Origin: Haemophilus parainfluenzae
GTDB taxonomy: Bacteria; Pseudomonadota; Gammaproteobacteria; Enterobacterales; Pasteurellaceae
Direction of reading: 5' to 3'
DNA: 55,629 nucleotides
Assembly: GCF_003252755.1 (NCBI RefSeq)
Contig: NZ_QEPT01000010.1
Span: 1-55,629 of the forward strand
The notes beneath the pieces are model-generated. The model was not told where the DNA came from and ran no database searches. It saw nothing but the letters and a program-made list of their open reading frames with translations. The position numbers were made by a program, and so were the translations under genes. Positions 21,897 through 30,627 of the stretch are shown here, piece after piece; the stretch's first letter is position 1; the number at the start of each line of letters is the position of its first letter.

Positions 21897-22481
21897 TTAA
21901 TCTCTGTTTAATACCCATTCCACAGATTGTTGTAATAATTTGGAACCTTGCACAGTAAGGATGCTTTCTGGGTGGAATTGGAAAGCACAAATTGGCAAGG
22001 TTTTATGACGAATTGCCATCACGATCCCATTGTAATCAGCATTGACAATAAATTCGTCAGGCAGGTTTTTACCCATTAAAGAGTGATAACGCGCCACAGG
22101 CATTGGGTTGGCAATATCTTTAAACATGGCTTGGTTATCATGTTGAATGCGCGATACTTTACCATGTAATACTTCGCCTGCATGTACAACCTCTCCACCA
22201 AAGGCTTGAATAAGCGCTTGATGGCCTAAGCAAATCCCGATAATTGGCACATCATTTTTTAAACGTTCAATAAGTGGGAGCAAGATGCCTGCTTCTGCCG
22301 GAGTACCTGGTCCTGGAGAGAGTGCAAGAATCGTATCCGGTGTATTTAATGCCTCTTGTACCACTTGCTCTAAATTGGTGTCATTACGATAAATTTTTAC
22401 GTTATGCCCAAGCACACGGAATTGATCCACTAAGTTATAAGTGAATGAATCAAAATTATCTAAAAAGAGAATATTAGCCAT
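21897..22481 (-). CDS. trpG: anthranilate synthase glutamine amidotransferase subunit
   Basis: A class I glutamine amidotransferase that supplies ammonia to TrpE. It has 194 residues. The nucleophile is Cys84 in GICLGHQ, and FHPES supplies the catalytic His and Glu. It is a separate gene here, not fused to TrpD. Because no pabA-like gene is near, it could in principle also serve para-aminobenzoate synthesis. Confidence 0.96.
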   Translation of the reverse strand: MANILFLDNFDSFTYNLVDQFRVLGHNVKIYRNDTNLEQVVQEALNTPDTILALSPGPGTPAEAGILLPLIERLKNDVPIIGICLGHQALIQAFGGEVVHAGEVLHGKVSRIQHDNQAMFKDIANPMPVARYHSLMGKNLPDEFIVNADYNGIVMAIRHKTLPICAFQFHPESILTVQGSKLLQQSVEWVLNRD

Positions 22482-22493
22482 AATTTATCGTCC

Positions 22494-24044
22494 TTATTTT
22501 GCTTGGGTATTGATTTGTTTGATTGCTTTAAGCACTGCAGCCGCTTTATGGCGAGTTTCATCCGCTTCCATTTGTGGATCAGAATCCAACACTTCACCAC
22601 AACCCGCTTGAATATGGGCAATGCCATTTTGTACAAAAGCAGAACGAATCACGATACAGGTATCAAAATGACCATCAGAGGTGAGATAGCCGACCGCACC
22701 GCCGTAGCTGTGACGTTTTTGCTGTTCAAATTGATAGATTAACTGCATCGCTTTGATTTTAGGCGCACCAGTTAATGTCCCCATATTCATGCAAGCTTGA
22801 TAAGCATGTAAGGCATCAAGTTCAGGACGAAGTTTACCCACTACGCGAGAAACCAAATGCATGATGTGAGAATAGCGATCCACTTGCATTAATTCGGCGA
22901 CTTTACGTGTACCACTTTGGCACACGCGAGCAATATCATTACGGGCTAAATCCACTAACATTAAATGTTCGGCTTGCTCTTTATGATCAAGACGTAATTC
23001 TAATTCCAAACGCGCATCCAATTCAGGGTCAATATTGCCATGGGCATCAAAACCACGCGGGCGAGAACCTGCAATTGGGTAAATTTCTAATTGACGATTA
23101 TCCGGTGCATATTTCAACGCACTTTCTGGTGATGCACCGAATAAAATGAAATCCTCATCATTCATGTAGAACATATAAGGGCTTGGATTGTTATGTTTTA
23201 ATTGTGCATAGCTCGCAAGGGTATTCGGGCAAGCCAATGAAAAACGGCGGGATGGCACGATTTGGAACACATCACCAATATTAATATGATGTTTTAATGC
23301 TTTGACAATGCCGATGAATTCAGGATCTTCAAAGTTGGTGTTGACCTCATCACTTGCTGCTTTAATGGAAAATACGCCATCAATATTTTTTAATTTTTGA
23401 GTAATAGAAAGTGCCGTTTTCGCGACTTCCACTTGTTCTTCTTGACTAAAACAAAAGCTTTTTAATGTGGCTTGTTGGCTTTGGTGATCGATGGTGATTA
23501 AATTTTCTGCCAGATAGAAACTGTAATCAGGGCAGTTAATGCCATCATCTTTTAATGCAACACCTTGCATTGGAATAAAATTTGCCACCAAATCATAAGC
23601 AAATAAACCACCTAAAAAGACAGGTGTGCTGCTATGTTGATAATGGTTAGAAATTACACGAAGTCCATCAAAAATGGTTGCAGCTTGTAATTTGCTGTCT
23701 TCATCTAATTGATTGTCGAGCGGCGCGAATTGTACAGAAAATTCATTTTCAAAATTAATCGCACTTACGGTACCGAGTTGGCTTAATACAGGATGAATTT
23801 CGTTTAATACTTGTTTGCCGTTCGCATTCAGTGCTCTAAAGGTCACCTGATTGCCTAAACAAGTAATTTTAACGGCAGCATTAATTAGAATAAGGCTCTG
23901 TAAGCTATTTTTACTGCCAATTTCGGCAGAGTCGAGTAGAAGAGAATTTGAGTTCTGTTGACATAGTGTATTAAAAATTGCGGTGGTGTCGGCATGATAG
24001 GGAACCGGTTGAGAGGTCACCGCAATAAAAGGGGTATTTTTCAT
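22494..24044 (-). CDS. trpE: anthranilate synthase component I
   Basis: Makes anthranilate from chorismate and is the first committed enzyme of the pathway. It has 516 residues. LLDSAEIGSK near residue 37 matches the tryptophan feedback site (LLES motif), and PSPYMFY also belongs to that pocket. The C-terminal chorismate-binding domain holds GDVFQIVPSRRF, FGASPESAL, PIAGSRPRG and GAPKIKAM. The ATG at 24044 with AGGATTG upstream is preferred to a TTG two codons earlier. The transcript starts only about 24 nt upstream. Confidence 0.97.
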   Translation of the reverse strand: MKNTPFIAVTSQPVPYHADTTAIFNTLCQQNSNSLLLDSAEIGSKNSLQSLILINAAVKITCLGNQVTFRALNANGKQVLNEIHPVLSQLGTVSAINFENEFSVQFAPLDNQLDEDSKLQAATIFDGLRVISNHYQHSSTPVFLGGLFAYDLVANFIPMQGVALKDDGINCPDYSFYLAENLITIDHQSQQATLKSFCFSQEEQVEVAKTALSITQKLKNIDGVFSIKAASDEVNTNFEDPEFIGIVKALKHHINIGDVFQIVPSRRFSLACPNTLASYAQLKHNNPSPYMFYMNDEDFILFGASPESALKYAPDNRQLEIYPIAGSRPRGFDAHGNIDPELDARLELELRLDHKEQAEHLMLVDLARNDIARVCQSGTRKVAELMQVDRYSHIMHLVSRVVGKLRPELDALHAYQACMNMGTLTGAPKIKAMQLIYQFEQQKRHSYGGAVGYLTSDGHFDTCIVIRSAFVQNGIAHIQAGCGEVLDSDPQMEADETRHKAAAVLKAIKQINTQAK

Positions 24045-24068
24045 AATCAATCCTGTATTTTGAACTTT

Positions 24069-24103
24069 TGCACTATTAAACTAGTGCATAATGCATAAGT
24101 CAA
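24069..24103 (-). promoter_or_regulatory. trpE promoter/operator: trp operon promoter overlapped by a TrpR-type operator
   Basis: On the minus strand, TTGACT (24103-24098) and TTTAAT (24080-24075) are 17 bp apart. The palindrome TGCACTA-N6-TAGTGCA (24069-24088) covers the -10 box and contains the CTAG-type core expected for TrpR. The start site would be near 24068. The leader is too short for a leader peptide and attenuator. Confidence 0.75.
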
Positions 24104-24184
24104 GAAAATAATCAAAAAATTGGCGTGATTTTACAATATTTTTTTAATTTTTAACCAAAGATATTAAAAATAGAGGACATTGAT

Positions 24185-24223
24185 TAGAAAAAAGCCATTT
24201 CGAGGCATATCTCAAAATGGCTT
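24185..24223 (-). terminator. rho-independent terminator of azoR
   Basis: Arms 24192-24204 and 24211-24223 form a 13-bp stem with one mismatch and a 6-nt loop. On the minus strand it is followed by a T run. Confidence 0.85.
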
Positions 24224-24246
24224 AATAGAAGAAGTAGCTCCAGTGA

Positions 24247-24828
24247 TTAGAGAGAAGCAACGATCTCATCAATTTTATTTCTTGCTGAACGTTGTGCTTT
24301 TTCAATTGCCTCTGCACCTAATCCAATACCTTTTGCATAAGCAAACTGAACATCGGTAATACCAACAAAACCTAAAATGGCTTTTAAGTAATTTGTCACA
24401 TTGTTGTTTTCATCATACATGCCACCAAAACTTGCTAATACAATCGCTTTTTTACCTTTAAGTAAACCTTCAGGGCCATTTGCGGTGTATTGGAAAGTCA
24501 CACGAGGACGAGCGATAAAATCAAAATAAGATTTAAGTTGTGTTGGGATGCCTAAGTTATACATAGGTGCACCAATTACAATGATATCCGCAGCCTTTAA
24601 TTCAGCAACTAATTCATCTGATAGCGCTAAAAGTGCATTTTCTTCCGTTGTTTTAGGCTCGCCACGTACCGCAGTTGCCGCCGTTGCATCAAAATGGGGA
24701 AGGGGTTGCGCCGCTAAATCACGTACCACAATGTTGTGGTCTTTTAATTTTTCAATGGTGTAATCGGCTAATTTATTACTTTGAGAGTTATCTGCAAGGA
24801 TGCTTGATTTTAATACTAATACGTTCAT
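24247..24828 (-). CDS. azoR: FMN-dependent NADH-azoreductase
   Basis: A 193-residue flavodoxin-fold quinone/azo reductase (AzoR, formerly AcpD). It has the N-terminal [18 protein letters not shown], the FMN-binding [19 protein letters not shown], and [10 protein letters not shown]-like segments. It probably acts as an NADH:quinone reductase protecting against electrophiles. AAGGAAA lies upstream of the ATG. It is a single gene with its own terminator. Confidence 0.94.
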   Translation of the reverse strand: MNVLVLKSSILADNSQSNKLADYTIEKLKDHNIVVRDLAAQPLPHFDATAATAVRGEPKTTEENALLALSDELVAELKAADIIVIGAPMYNLGIPTQLKSYFDFIARPRVTFQYTANGPEGLLKGKKAIVLASFGGMYDENNNVTNYLKAILGFVGITDVQFAYAKGIGLGAEAIEKAQRSARNKIDEIVASL

Positions 24829-24946
24829 AGAGTTTCCTTTAATTTGTGTTTATCAAAAGTGCGGTCATTTTATCGCAAATTTTGAATAGATAAAGTCGCT
24901 ATCAGGAAAATCATTATTTACTCATTGGAAAGAATTCAGCGAGATA

Positions 24947-24975
24947 TTAACAAGCGTGGTGGAAAGTGTTAAAAT
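24947..24975 (+). promoter_or_regulatory. predicted thrS promoter
   Basis: TTAACA (24947-24952) and TAAAAT (24970-24975) with a 17-bp spacer predict a leader of about 105 nt before the thrS ATG. Confidence 0.6.
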
Positions 24976-25047
24976 TCTCCGCCGCACTTGGTTTGCTCGA
25001 TAGTGGGAGTGAATGAAAGTGCGGTTTGTTTTTAATCATTATTGCAT

Positions 25048-25068
25048 GTTGCCTTTCGTATGGGCGAC
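25048..25068 (+). promoter_or_regulatory. thrS operator: thrS translational operator: tRNA-Thr anticodon-arm mimic
   Basis: A stem (25048-25054 / 25062-25068, including two G-U pairs) closes a 7-nt loop, UUCGUAU. The loop has U at position 33, CGU at 34-36 (a Thr anticodon) and A at 37, just as in a tRNA anticodon arm. It ends 19 nt before the ATG and just upstream of the AAGGA ribosome site. In E. coli, ThrRS binds such a mimic to repress its own translation. Confidence 0.8.
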
Positions 25069-25087
25069 CACTGTATAAGGAAAAATT

Positions 25088-27019
25088 ATGCCTATTATTA
25101 CTTTGCCGGACGGTTCTAAACGTGAATTTGATCGTCCAGTTTCTGTGTTAGAAGTGGCTCAAAATATCGGAGCCGGTCTTGCCAAAGCAACCATCGCTGG
25201 CCGTGTAAACGGCGAACGTCGTGATGCCTGTGACATCATCAATGAAGATGCTAACCTTGAAATTATTACAGCAAAAGATGAAGACGGTTTAGAAATTATT
25301 CGTCACTCTTGCGCACACTTGCTAGGTCACGCAATCAAACAATTATTCCCAGATGTCAAAATGGCAATCGGTCCAACGATTGAAAATGGCTTCTATTATG
25401 ACGTGGATTTAGACCGTTCTTTAACGCAAGAAGACATTGATGCTATCGAAAAACGTATGCTTGAATTGGCGAAAACCAATTATGACGTCATCAAAACTCC
25501 GGTAAGCTGGCAAGAAGCAAGAGATACTTTTGAAAAACGCGGCGAGCCATACAAAATGGCTATCTTAGATGAAAATATCGAACGTACCGCAACGCCTGCG
25601 CTTTATCATCACGAAGAATACATTGATATGTGTCGTGGGCCACATGTGCCGAATATGCGTTTCTGTCAACACTTCAAATTAATGAAAGTGGCAGGTGCGT
25701 ACTGGCGTGGTGATAGCAAAAATAAAATGTTACAACGTATCTATGGTACGGCTTGGGCAGATAAAAAACAATTAGCAGAATACTTAACTCGCTTAGAAGA
25801 AGCGGCAAAACGTGACCACCGTAAAATTGGTAAAGCGTTAGATTTATATCATATGCAAGAAGAAGCTCCGGGTATGGTGTTTTGGCATAACGATGGTTGG
25901 ACAATTTTCCGTGAATTGGAAACCTTCGTACGTACTAAGTTAAAAGAATACGATTATCAAGAAGTGAAAGGTCCGTTCATGATGGACCGCGTGTTATGGG
26001 AAAAAACAGGTCACTGGCAAAACTACGGCGATTTGATGTTTACTACACAATCAGAAAACCGTGAATATGCGATTAAACCAATGAACTGCCCAGGACACGT
26101 TCAAATCTTTAACCAAGGTTTAAAATCTTATCGTGATTTACCAATTCGTATGGCGGAATTCGGTTCTTGCCACCGTAATGAGCCTTCCGGTTCTTTACAC
26201 GGTTTAATGCGTGTACGTGGCTTCACTCAAGATGATGCACACATTTTCTGTACTGAAGACCAAATTGAAAGTGAAGTAACCAGCTGTATCAAAATGGTTT
26301 ACGACATTTACAGCACGTTCGGTTTCCAAAATATTCAGGTGAAATTATCTACTCGTCCTGAAAAACGGATCGGTGCTGATGATATGTGGGATCGTGCAGA
26401 AGCAGGTCTTGCGGCAGCATTAGCGCATAACGGTCTTGAATATGAAATCCAAGAGGGTGAAGGTGCATTCTATGGTCCGAAAATTGAGTTTGCACTACGT
26501 GACTGCTTAGATCGTGAATGGCAATGTGGTACTATTCAATTAGACTTCGCATTACCTGGTCGTTTAAATGCATCTTATGTTGCAGAAGATAATGACCGCC
26601 GTACACCAGTTATGATTCACCGTGCGATTTTAGGTTCTATCGAACGTTTCATTGGTATCATCACCGAAGAATATGCAGGTTTCTTCCCTGCATGGTTAGC
26701 GCCAGTTCAAGCGATTGTCATGAACATTACAGATAGCCAAGCAGACTACGTTCAAAAAGTGGTGAAACAACTTTCTGATGCCGGATTACGCGTTAAAGCT
26801 GATTTACGTAATGAAAAAGTCGGCTTTAAGATCCGCGAACACACCTTACGTCGCGTGCCTTATATGCTTGTTTGCGGTGATAAAGAAATCGCAGAAGGCA
26901 AAGTGGCTGTACGTACCCGTAAAGGTGCAGATTTAGGTACTTTCACGATTGAAGAGTTTGCTGAAATCTTAAAATCCCAAGTAAGACAACGTGAGTTGAA
27001 ATTGTTGGGTGAAGAGTAA
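25088..27019 (+). CDS. thrS: threonine--tRNA ligase
   Basis: A 643-residue class II synthetase. TGS domain about 1-61, editing domain with [10 protein letters not shown] (about 73-82), catalytic core with NCPGHVQIF (zinc Cys), [22 protein letters not shown] (motif 2), and the anticodon-binding domain from about 540. It charges tRNA-Thr and edits Ser-tRNA-Thr. The leader carries an anticodon-arm mimic, so autoregulation is expected. A strong terminator follows. Confidence 0.98.
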   Translation: MPIITLPDGSKREFDRPVSVLEVAQNIGAGLAKATIAGRVNGERRDACDIINEDANLEIITAKDEDGLEIIRHSCAHLLGHAIKQLFPDVKMAIGPTIENGFYYDVDLDRSLTQEDIDAIEKRMLELAKTNYDVIKTPVSWQEARDTFEKRGEPYKMAILDENIERTATPALYHHEEYIDMCRGPHVPNMRFCQHFKLMKVAGAYWRGDSKNKMLQRIYGTAWADKKQLAEYLTRLEEAAKRDHRKIGKALDLYHMQEEAPGMVFWHNDGWTIFRELETFVRTKLKEYDYQEVKGPFMMDRVLWEKTGHWQNYGDLMFTTQSENREYAIKPMNCPGHVQIFNQGLKSYRDLPIRMAEFGSCHRNEPSGSLHGLMRVRGFTQDDAHIFCTEDQIESEVTSCIKMVYDIYSTFGFQNIQVKLSTRPEKRIGADDMWDRAEAGLAAALAHNGLEYEIQEGEGAFYGPKIEFALRDCLDREWQCGTIQLDFALPGRLNASYVAEDNDRRTPVMIHRAILGSIERFIGIITEEYAGFFPAWLAPVQAIVMNITDSQADYVQKVVKQLSDAGLRVKADLRNEKVGFKIREHTLRRVPYMLVCGDKEIAEGKVAVRTRKGADLGTFTIEEFAEILKSQVRQRELKLLGEE

Positions 27020-27028
27020 TTAATCTAT

Positions 27029-27064
27029 AAAATCGGTACACTAAAAAGTGTGCCGATTTTTTTA
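27029..27064 (+). terminator. rho-independent terminator of thrS
   Basis: Arms 27029-27042 and 27047-27060 form a 14-bp stem with one G-U pair, an AAAA loop and a T run of seven. Confidence 0.93.
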
Positions 27065-27116
27065 TATTTTATAAGATTGCGAGTAGTAATTTTTATCATA
27101 GGATTGGTAATTAGAG

Positions 27117-27992
27117 ATGACAGTAATTTCCATAGATGATATTCGAAAAATTGATGATCAATTAATTTCTCAAAATGTTTTAATTCATCAGAGACCTTTC
27201 CAGACCACATTAGAGTGGATGCGTTTAAATAAGATTCAAGGAGATATATCCAGTTTCTATAAACAAGTGGAAGATATATATCAGAAACTTTATCCTCGAC
27301 AAAAATTTAGTATTCCTAATTTGTTAATTGGTGGTATTGCTTTTAGAGATCAAATATATATAACTAGAATACCGGTTATCTATGGAATGACAGGGATTAA
27401 CCTATTTGATTTTGTTGATATTGATCCTTCTGAGTTAGCATTAATGCATAATGTCTATTTTGAACAATATAAAAAAGCGATATATTCCATTTGCGATTTA
27501 TATGATATAGCCTTTGGCATAGATGATATTCTTAAAGAAAAAGAATCTAATGAAATCCTGGTGTATTGGTTAGAAATGATTTTGTCTTCAACTATGTCTG
27601 CAGCATTTGCTTTATCGGAGAATATTAATCTTGCTAATGCAATTCAATCATCACTACTTTCGGTAGAGTTAGCTGCTAAATCTAGTTTAATGTACTTAGG
27701 TTGTGATGCTAACTATATAAAATCCTTAGGGCATTGTAGGAAGATGATTAAAGAAAATCTAATTTCCTACAAGATAATAGATGAAAATGATGATTTTTTT
27801 GAAATATATTATTCATTACCTAAATATGTCGATTCAAGATATAAGCCTCAGAATCTTAGTAAACAAGAATTGGTAAATATAGCAATTAAATCACAATTTT
27901 TAGTATCCGAAATCATTAGAAAAATTAGTAAGAGAAATCTAGCAGAGTCCATACAGTTAGAACGAGAGTTTATTAGACCTTCTTTAAAATAA
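27117..27992 (+). CDS. orphan protein with HEPN-like C-terminal region
   Basis: A 291-residue protein I do not recognise as a named family. It is predicted soluble, with no signal peptide. Residues about 165-272 look like a HEPN-type helical domain: a helix NAIQSSLLSVELAAKSSLMYLG (174-195), a short loop with His206 where HEPN proteins have an H-x-L turn, then YVDSRYKP (237-244) resembling the common SRYP element, and a final helix with repeated small residues. I see no RxxxxH RNase motif, so a binding role is as likely as nuclease activity. It is more AT-rich than its neighbours, lacks uptake signals and has a weak ribosome site, which suggests horizontal acquisition. No partner toxin or antitoxin gene is adjacent. 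Confidence 0.65.
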   Translation: MTVISIDDIRKIDDQLISQNVLIHQRPFQTTLEWMRLNKIQGDISSFYKQVEDIYQKLYPRQKFSIPNLLIGGIAFRDQIYITRIPVIYGMTGINLFDFVDIDPSELALMHNVYFEQYKKAIYSICDLYDIAFGIDDILKEKESNEILVYWLEMILSSTMSAAFALSENINLANAIQSSLLSVELAAKSSLMYLGCDANYIKSLGHCRKMIKENLISYKIIDENDDFFEIYYSLPKYVDSRYKPQNLSKQELVNIAIKSQFLVSEIIRKISKRNLAESIQLEREFIRPSLK

Positions 27993-28063
27993 ACGTAAAA
28001 GTCTATTAACAAACTCAAATTCATTTTTCTTCTATATAATAGCCTTATCACAAGGAGGCGAAT

Positions 28064-28882
28064 ATGGCAGCTCAAACTCAACAATTAACACCAGAATTAA
28101 CTTTAGAATATATCAATGAAATTCCTGTTTTAATCTTAAATCACCCAGTAGGATCGGCTCGAATTGCATTACAAGGGGCGCAATTATTAAATTGGCAACC
28201 TAAAGGGGCAGAGCAGGATATCTTTTGGTTAAGTGATATCGAACCTTTTACGAAAGGTGTCGCTATTCGAGGCGGTGTACCACTTTGTTACCCTTGGTTT
28301 GGAGGTGTTAAACAGCCTTCACACGGTACAGCGCGTTTACGTTTGTGGCAATTAAGTGATTATGATCTCCAAGCGAATAAAGTGCGGTTAGAATTTTCGC
28401 TCTTTTCTGAATATGGTGTGATTGAAGCCAAAATGAAAATGGAATTTACCGATAAATGCACAATGACTTTAACGCATTTAGGGCAAGAACCAGCTCAAGC
28501 GGCATTACACAGTTATTTTAATATTGGTGATATTTCACAAATTGAAGTCCAAAATTTACCAAGTCGTTGTTATGACTCATTACAAGGTAAACATACTGAT
28601 GTTCCTTCAACACGCAGAATAGAACAAGGTGTGGATTGTATTTATACGTTAGAGAAAGATAAAACATTGTTGGTGGATAAAGTGTTTAATCGACATATTC
28701 AAATTACACACCATCATGCAGATTCAATTGTGCTATGGAATCCTTGGGAAAAAACACCAAGTGCGATGCAACCAGAAGGGTATAGAACAATGGTATGTAT
28801 TGAAACCGCAAGATTAGAAAAACTACTTCAATTTGGAGAGAGTATTTCAGCTGAAATAACTGCTTTACCCGCTGATATTTAA
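28064..28882 (+). CDS. yeaD: D-hexose-6-phosphate mutarotase (YeaD-like)
   Basis: A 272-residue aldose-1-epimerase superfamily protein of the YeaD type, interconverting alpha and beta anomers of glucose-6-phosphate and related sugars. It has RGGVPLCYPWFG (phosphate-binding Arg region), ALHSYFNIGDI with the catalytic His, VDCIYT, and WNPWEKTPSAM. A strong AAGGAGGCG ribosome site precedes the ATG. An uptake signal lies at about 28380. It sits just upstream of infC. Confidence 0.92.
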   Translation: MAAQTQQLTPELTLEYINEIPVLILNHPVGSARIALQGAQLLNWQPKGAEQDIFWLSDIEPFTKGVAIRGGVPLCYPWFGGVKQPSHGTARLRLWQLSDYDLQANKVRLEFSLFSEYGVIEAKMKMEFTDKCTMTLTHLGQEPAQAALHSYFNIGDISQIEVQNLPSRCYDSLQGKHTDVPSTRRIEQGVDCIYTLEKDKTLLVDKVFNRHIQITHHHADSIVLWNPWEKTPSAMQPEGYRTMVCIETARLEKLLQFGESISAEITALPADI

Positions 28883-29024
28883 AGGAATAGAAATCCTTGT
28901 TGCATAAACGTGGCAAATACTATAAAATTTTGCCCGTTTTTTGTTTGTTTTTATAGCAAATGATTGAAGAAATCTTCTGTTTTAAATGCAGTGGGTTTTA
29001 TCTTAAATAAATAGAAGGAATAAC

Positions 29025-29570
29025 ATTATCAAAACCGTAAAAAAAGCTCCGGCAGCTAACCGCCCGAATCGCATTAACGATGAAATTCGAGTAAAAGAAG
29101 TTCGTTTGATTGACCAAGATGGTGAACAAGCGGGGATTGTATCAATCCAACAGGCCTTAGATATGGCAGAACAAGCAGCGCTTGATTTAGTTGAGATCAG
29201 TCCGAATGCCGAACCACCGGTTTGTCGTATTATGAACTACGGCAAGTTCCTCTATGAAAAGAGCAAAACCGCAAAAGAACAGAAGAAAAAACAAAAAGTC
29301 GTACAAGTGAAGGAAATTAAATTCCGTCCAGGTACTGACGAAGGTGACTACCAAGTTAAATTACGTAGCTTAATCCGTTTCTTAGAAGATGGCGATAAAG
29401 CGAAAATTACTGTACGTTTCCGTGGTCGTGAAATGGCTCACCAAGATATCGGTTTAGACGTATTAGAACGCGTTAAAAACGATTTGGCTGACATTTCAGT
29501 AGTGGAATCTGCACCGGGTAAATTAGAAGGTCGCCAAGCGGTAATGGTGTTAGCACCTAAGAAAAAATAA
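29025..29570 (+). CDS. infC: translation initiation factor IF-3, AUU start
   Basis: IF-3 binds the 30S subunit, prevents 50S joining and checks the start codon. The reading frame continues upstream of the first Leu/Met-type start and begins naturally at ATT (29025), with AAGGA 5 bp upstream, giving 181 residues that include the expected N-terminal [15 protein letters not shown] at 29028 is the alternative. AUU starts in infC are classic: IF-3 discriminates against them and so limits its own synthesis. [11 protein letters not shown]-like, [14 protein letters not shown] and FRGREMAH blocks confirm the family. Confidence 0.93.
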   Translation: MIKTVKKAPAANRPNRINDEIRVKEVRLIDQDGEQAGIVSIQQALDMAEQAALDLVEISPNAEPPVCRIMNYGKFLYEKSKTAKEQKKKQKVVQVKEIKFRPGTDEGDYQVKLRSLIRFLEDGDKAKITVRFRGREMAHQDIGLDVLERVKNDLADISVVESAPGKLEGRQAVMVLAPKKK

Positions 29571-29767
29571 TTTTTTATTTAGATCTAATCTAGATAATCG
29601 AATTTTCACTTCGGTGAGAATACAACTGCATATTGGGCAAACTACGCAGCCTAATTGCTTTTGGAGAAGGGCAATTCAATTTGCCATATTGGAATAATTA
29701 GTGCCTACAAGTAATCTTCGGATTCGCCTAATTATGTGTTTAACTTAAAATGCGGAGTTTTTTAACA
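29571..29767 (+). promoter_or_regulatory. structured infC-rpmI spacer, candidate L20 operator
   Basis: This 197-nt gap inside the operon contains an 8-bp stem with a UUCG tetraloop (29602-29621), a 10-bp stem with a GGAG loop (29653-29676, four wobble or weak pairs), and a helix pairing GGCAAA (29636-29641) with TTTGCC (29680-29685) around it. In E. coli, L20 represses rpmI-rplT through RNA structure in this place. Confidence 0.55.
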
Positions 29768-29965
29768 ATGCCTAAAATTAAAACAGTACGTGGTGCTGCT
29801 AAGCGTTTCAAAAAAACAGCTTCAGGCGGTTTCAAACGTAAACAATCTCACTTACGTCATATTTTGACTAAAAAGACAACTAAACGTAAACGTCATTTAC
29901 GTCATAAATCAATGGTTGCGAAAGCAGACCAAGTTTTAGTAGTAGCTTGCTTACCATACGCATAA
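29768..29965 (+). CDS. rpmI: 50S ribosomal protein L35
   Basis: A 65-residue basic protein beginning [17 protein letters not shown], as in E. coli. The ATG at 29768 has GGAG 10 bp upstream; an in-frame ATG six codons earlier (29750) overlaps that site. Part of infC-rpmI-rplT. Confidence 0.97.
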
Positions 29966-30028
29966 GCCGTTATTTAAGCAAAACGTACGATTAGTTAAAT
30001 TAGTTAAAAATATTACATAGGAGATTAA

Positions 30029-30385
<357 letters not shown>

Positions 30386-30410
30386 TTTTTTAAAGTTTAG
30401 ATTCAAAAAT

Positions 30411-30438
30411 TAGGACGCTGAAAAGCGTCCTTTTTTAT
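30411..30438 (+). terminator. rho-independent terminator of infC-rpmI-rplT
   Basis: Stem AGGACGCT / AGCGTCCT (30412-30419 / 30424-30431) with a GAAA loop and six T. Confidence 0.95.
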
Positions 30439-30445
30439 TACCTCC

Positions 30446-30483
30446 AAAAAAGAAAAAACCGCTACTCAAAACTTGAATAGCGG
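30446..30483 (-). terminator. minus-strand rho-independent terminator, 145 nt past dxs
   Basis: CCGCTA/TAGCGG plus an inner 4-bp helix (30459-30483) is followed on the minus strand by a T-rich tract (30458-30446). It could end a long dxs 3' region or a separate short RNA. Confidence 0.8.
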
Positions 30484-30627
30484 GGAGGTCTTAATTATAA
30501 GAAACTTCAAAAAGATAACTGCAATATGCAGTGCACTAGCAATGTATCAGACTGTGTATTTTTGAAATAGTTCGATATTTTTGAAAAAATTTTTTAAAAT
30601 ATCAAAATTAAACCAAAATGAACGAAT

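Noticed and set aside
24045-24068. A trpL attenuator before trpE
   Set aside because: The predicted transcript start leaves only about 24 nt, and there are no tandem Trp codons upstream.
27117-27992. The HEPN-like orphan as part of a toxin-antitoxin pair
   Set aside because: No nucleotidyltransferase-like or small partner gene lies beside it; neighbours are thrS with its terminator and yeaD.
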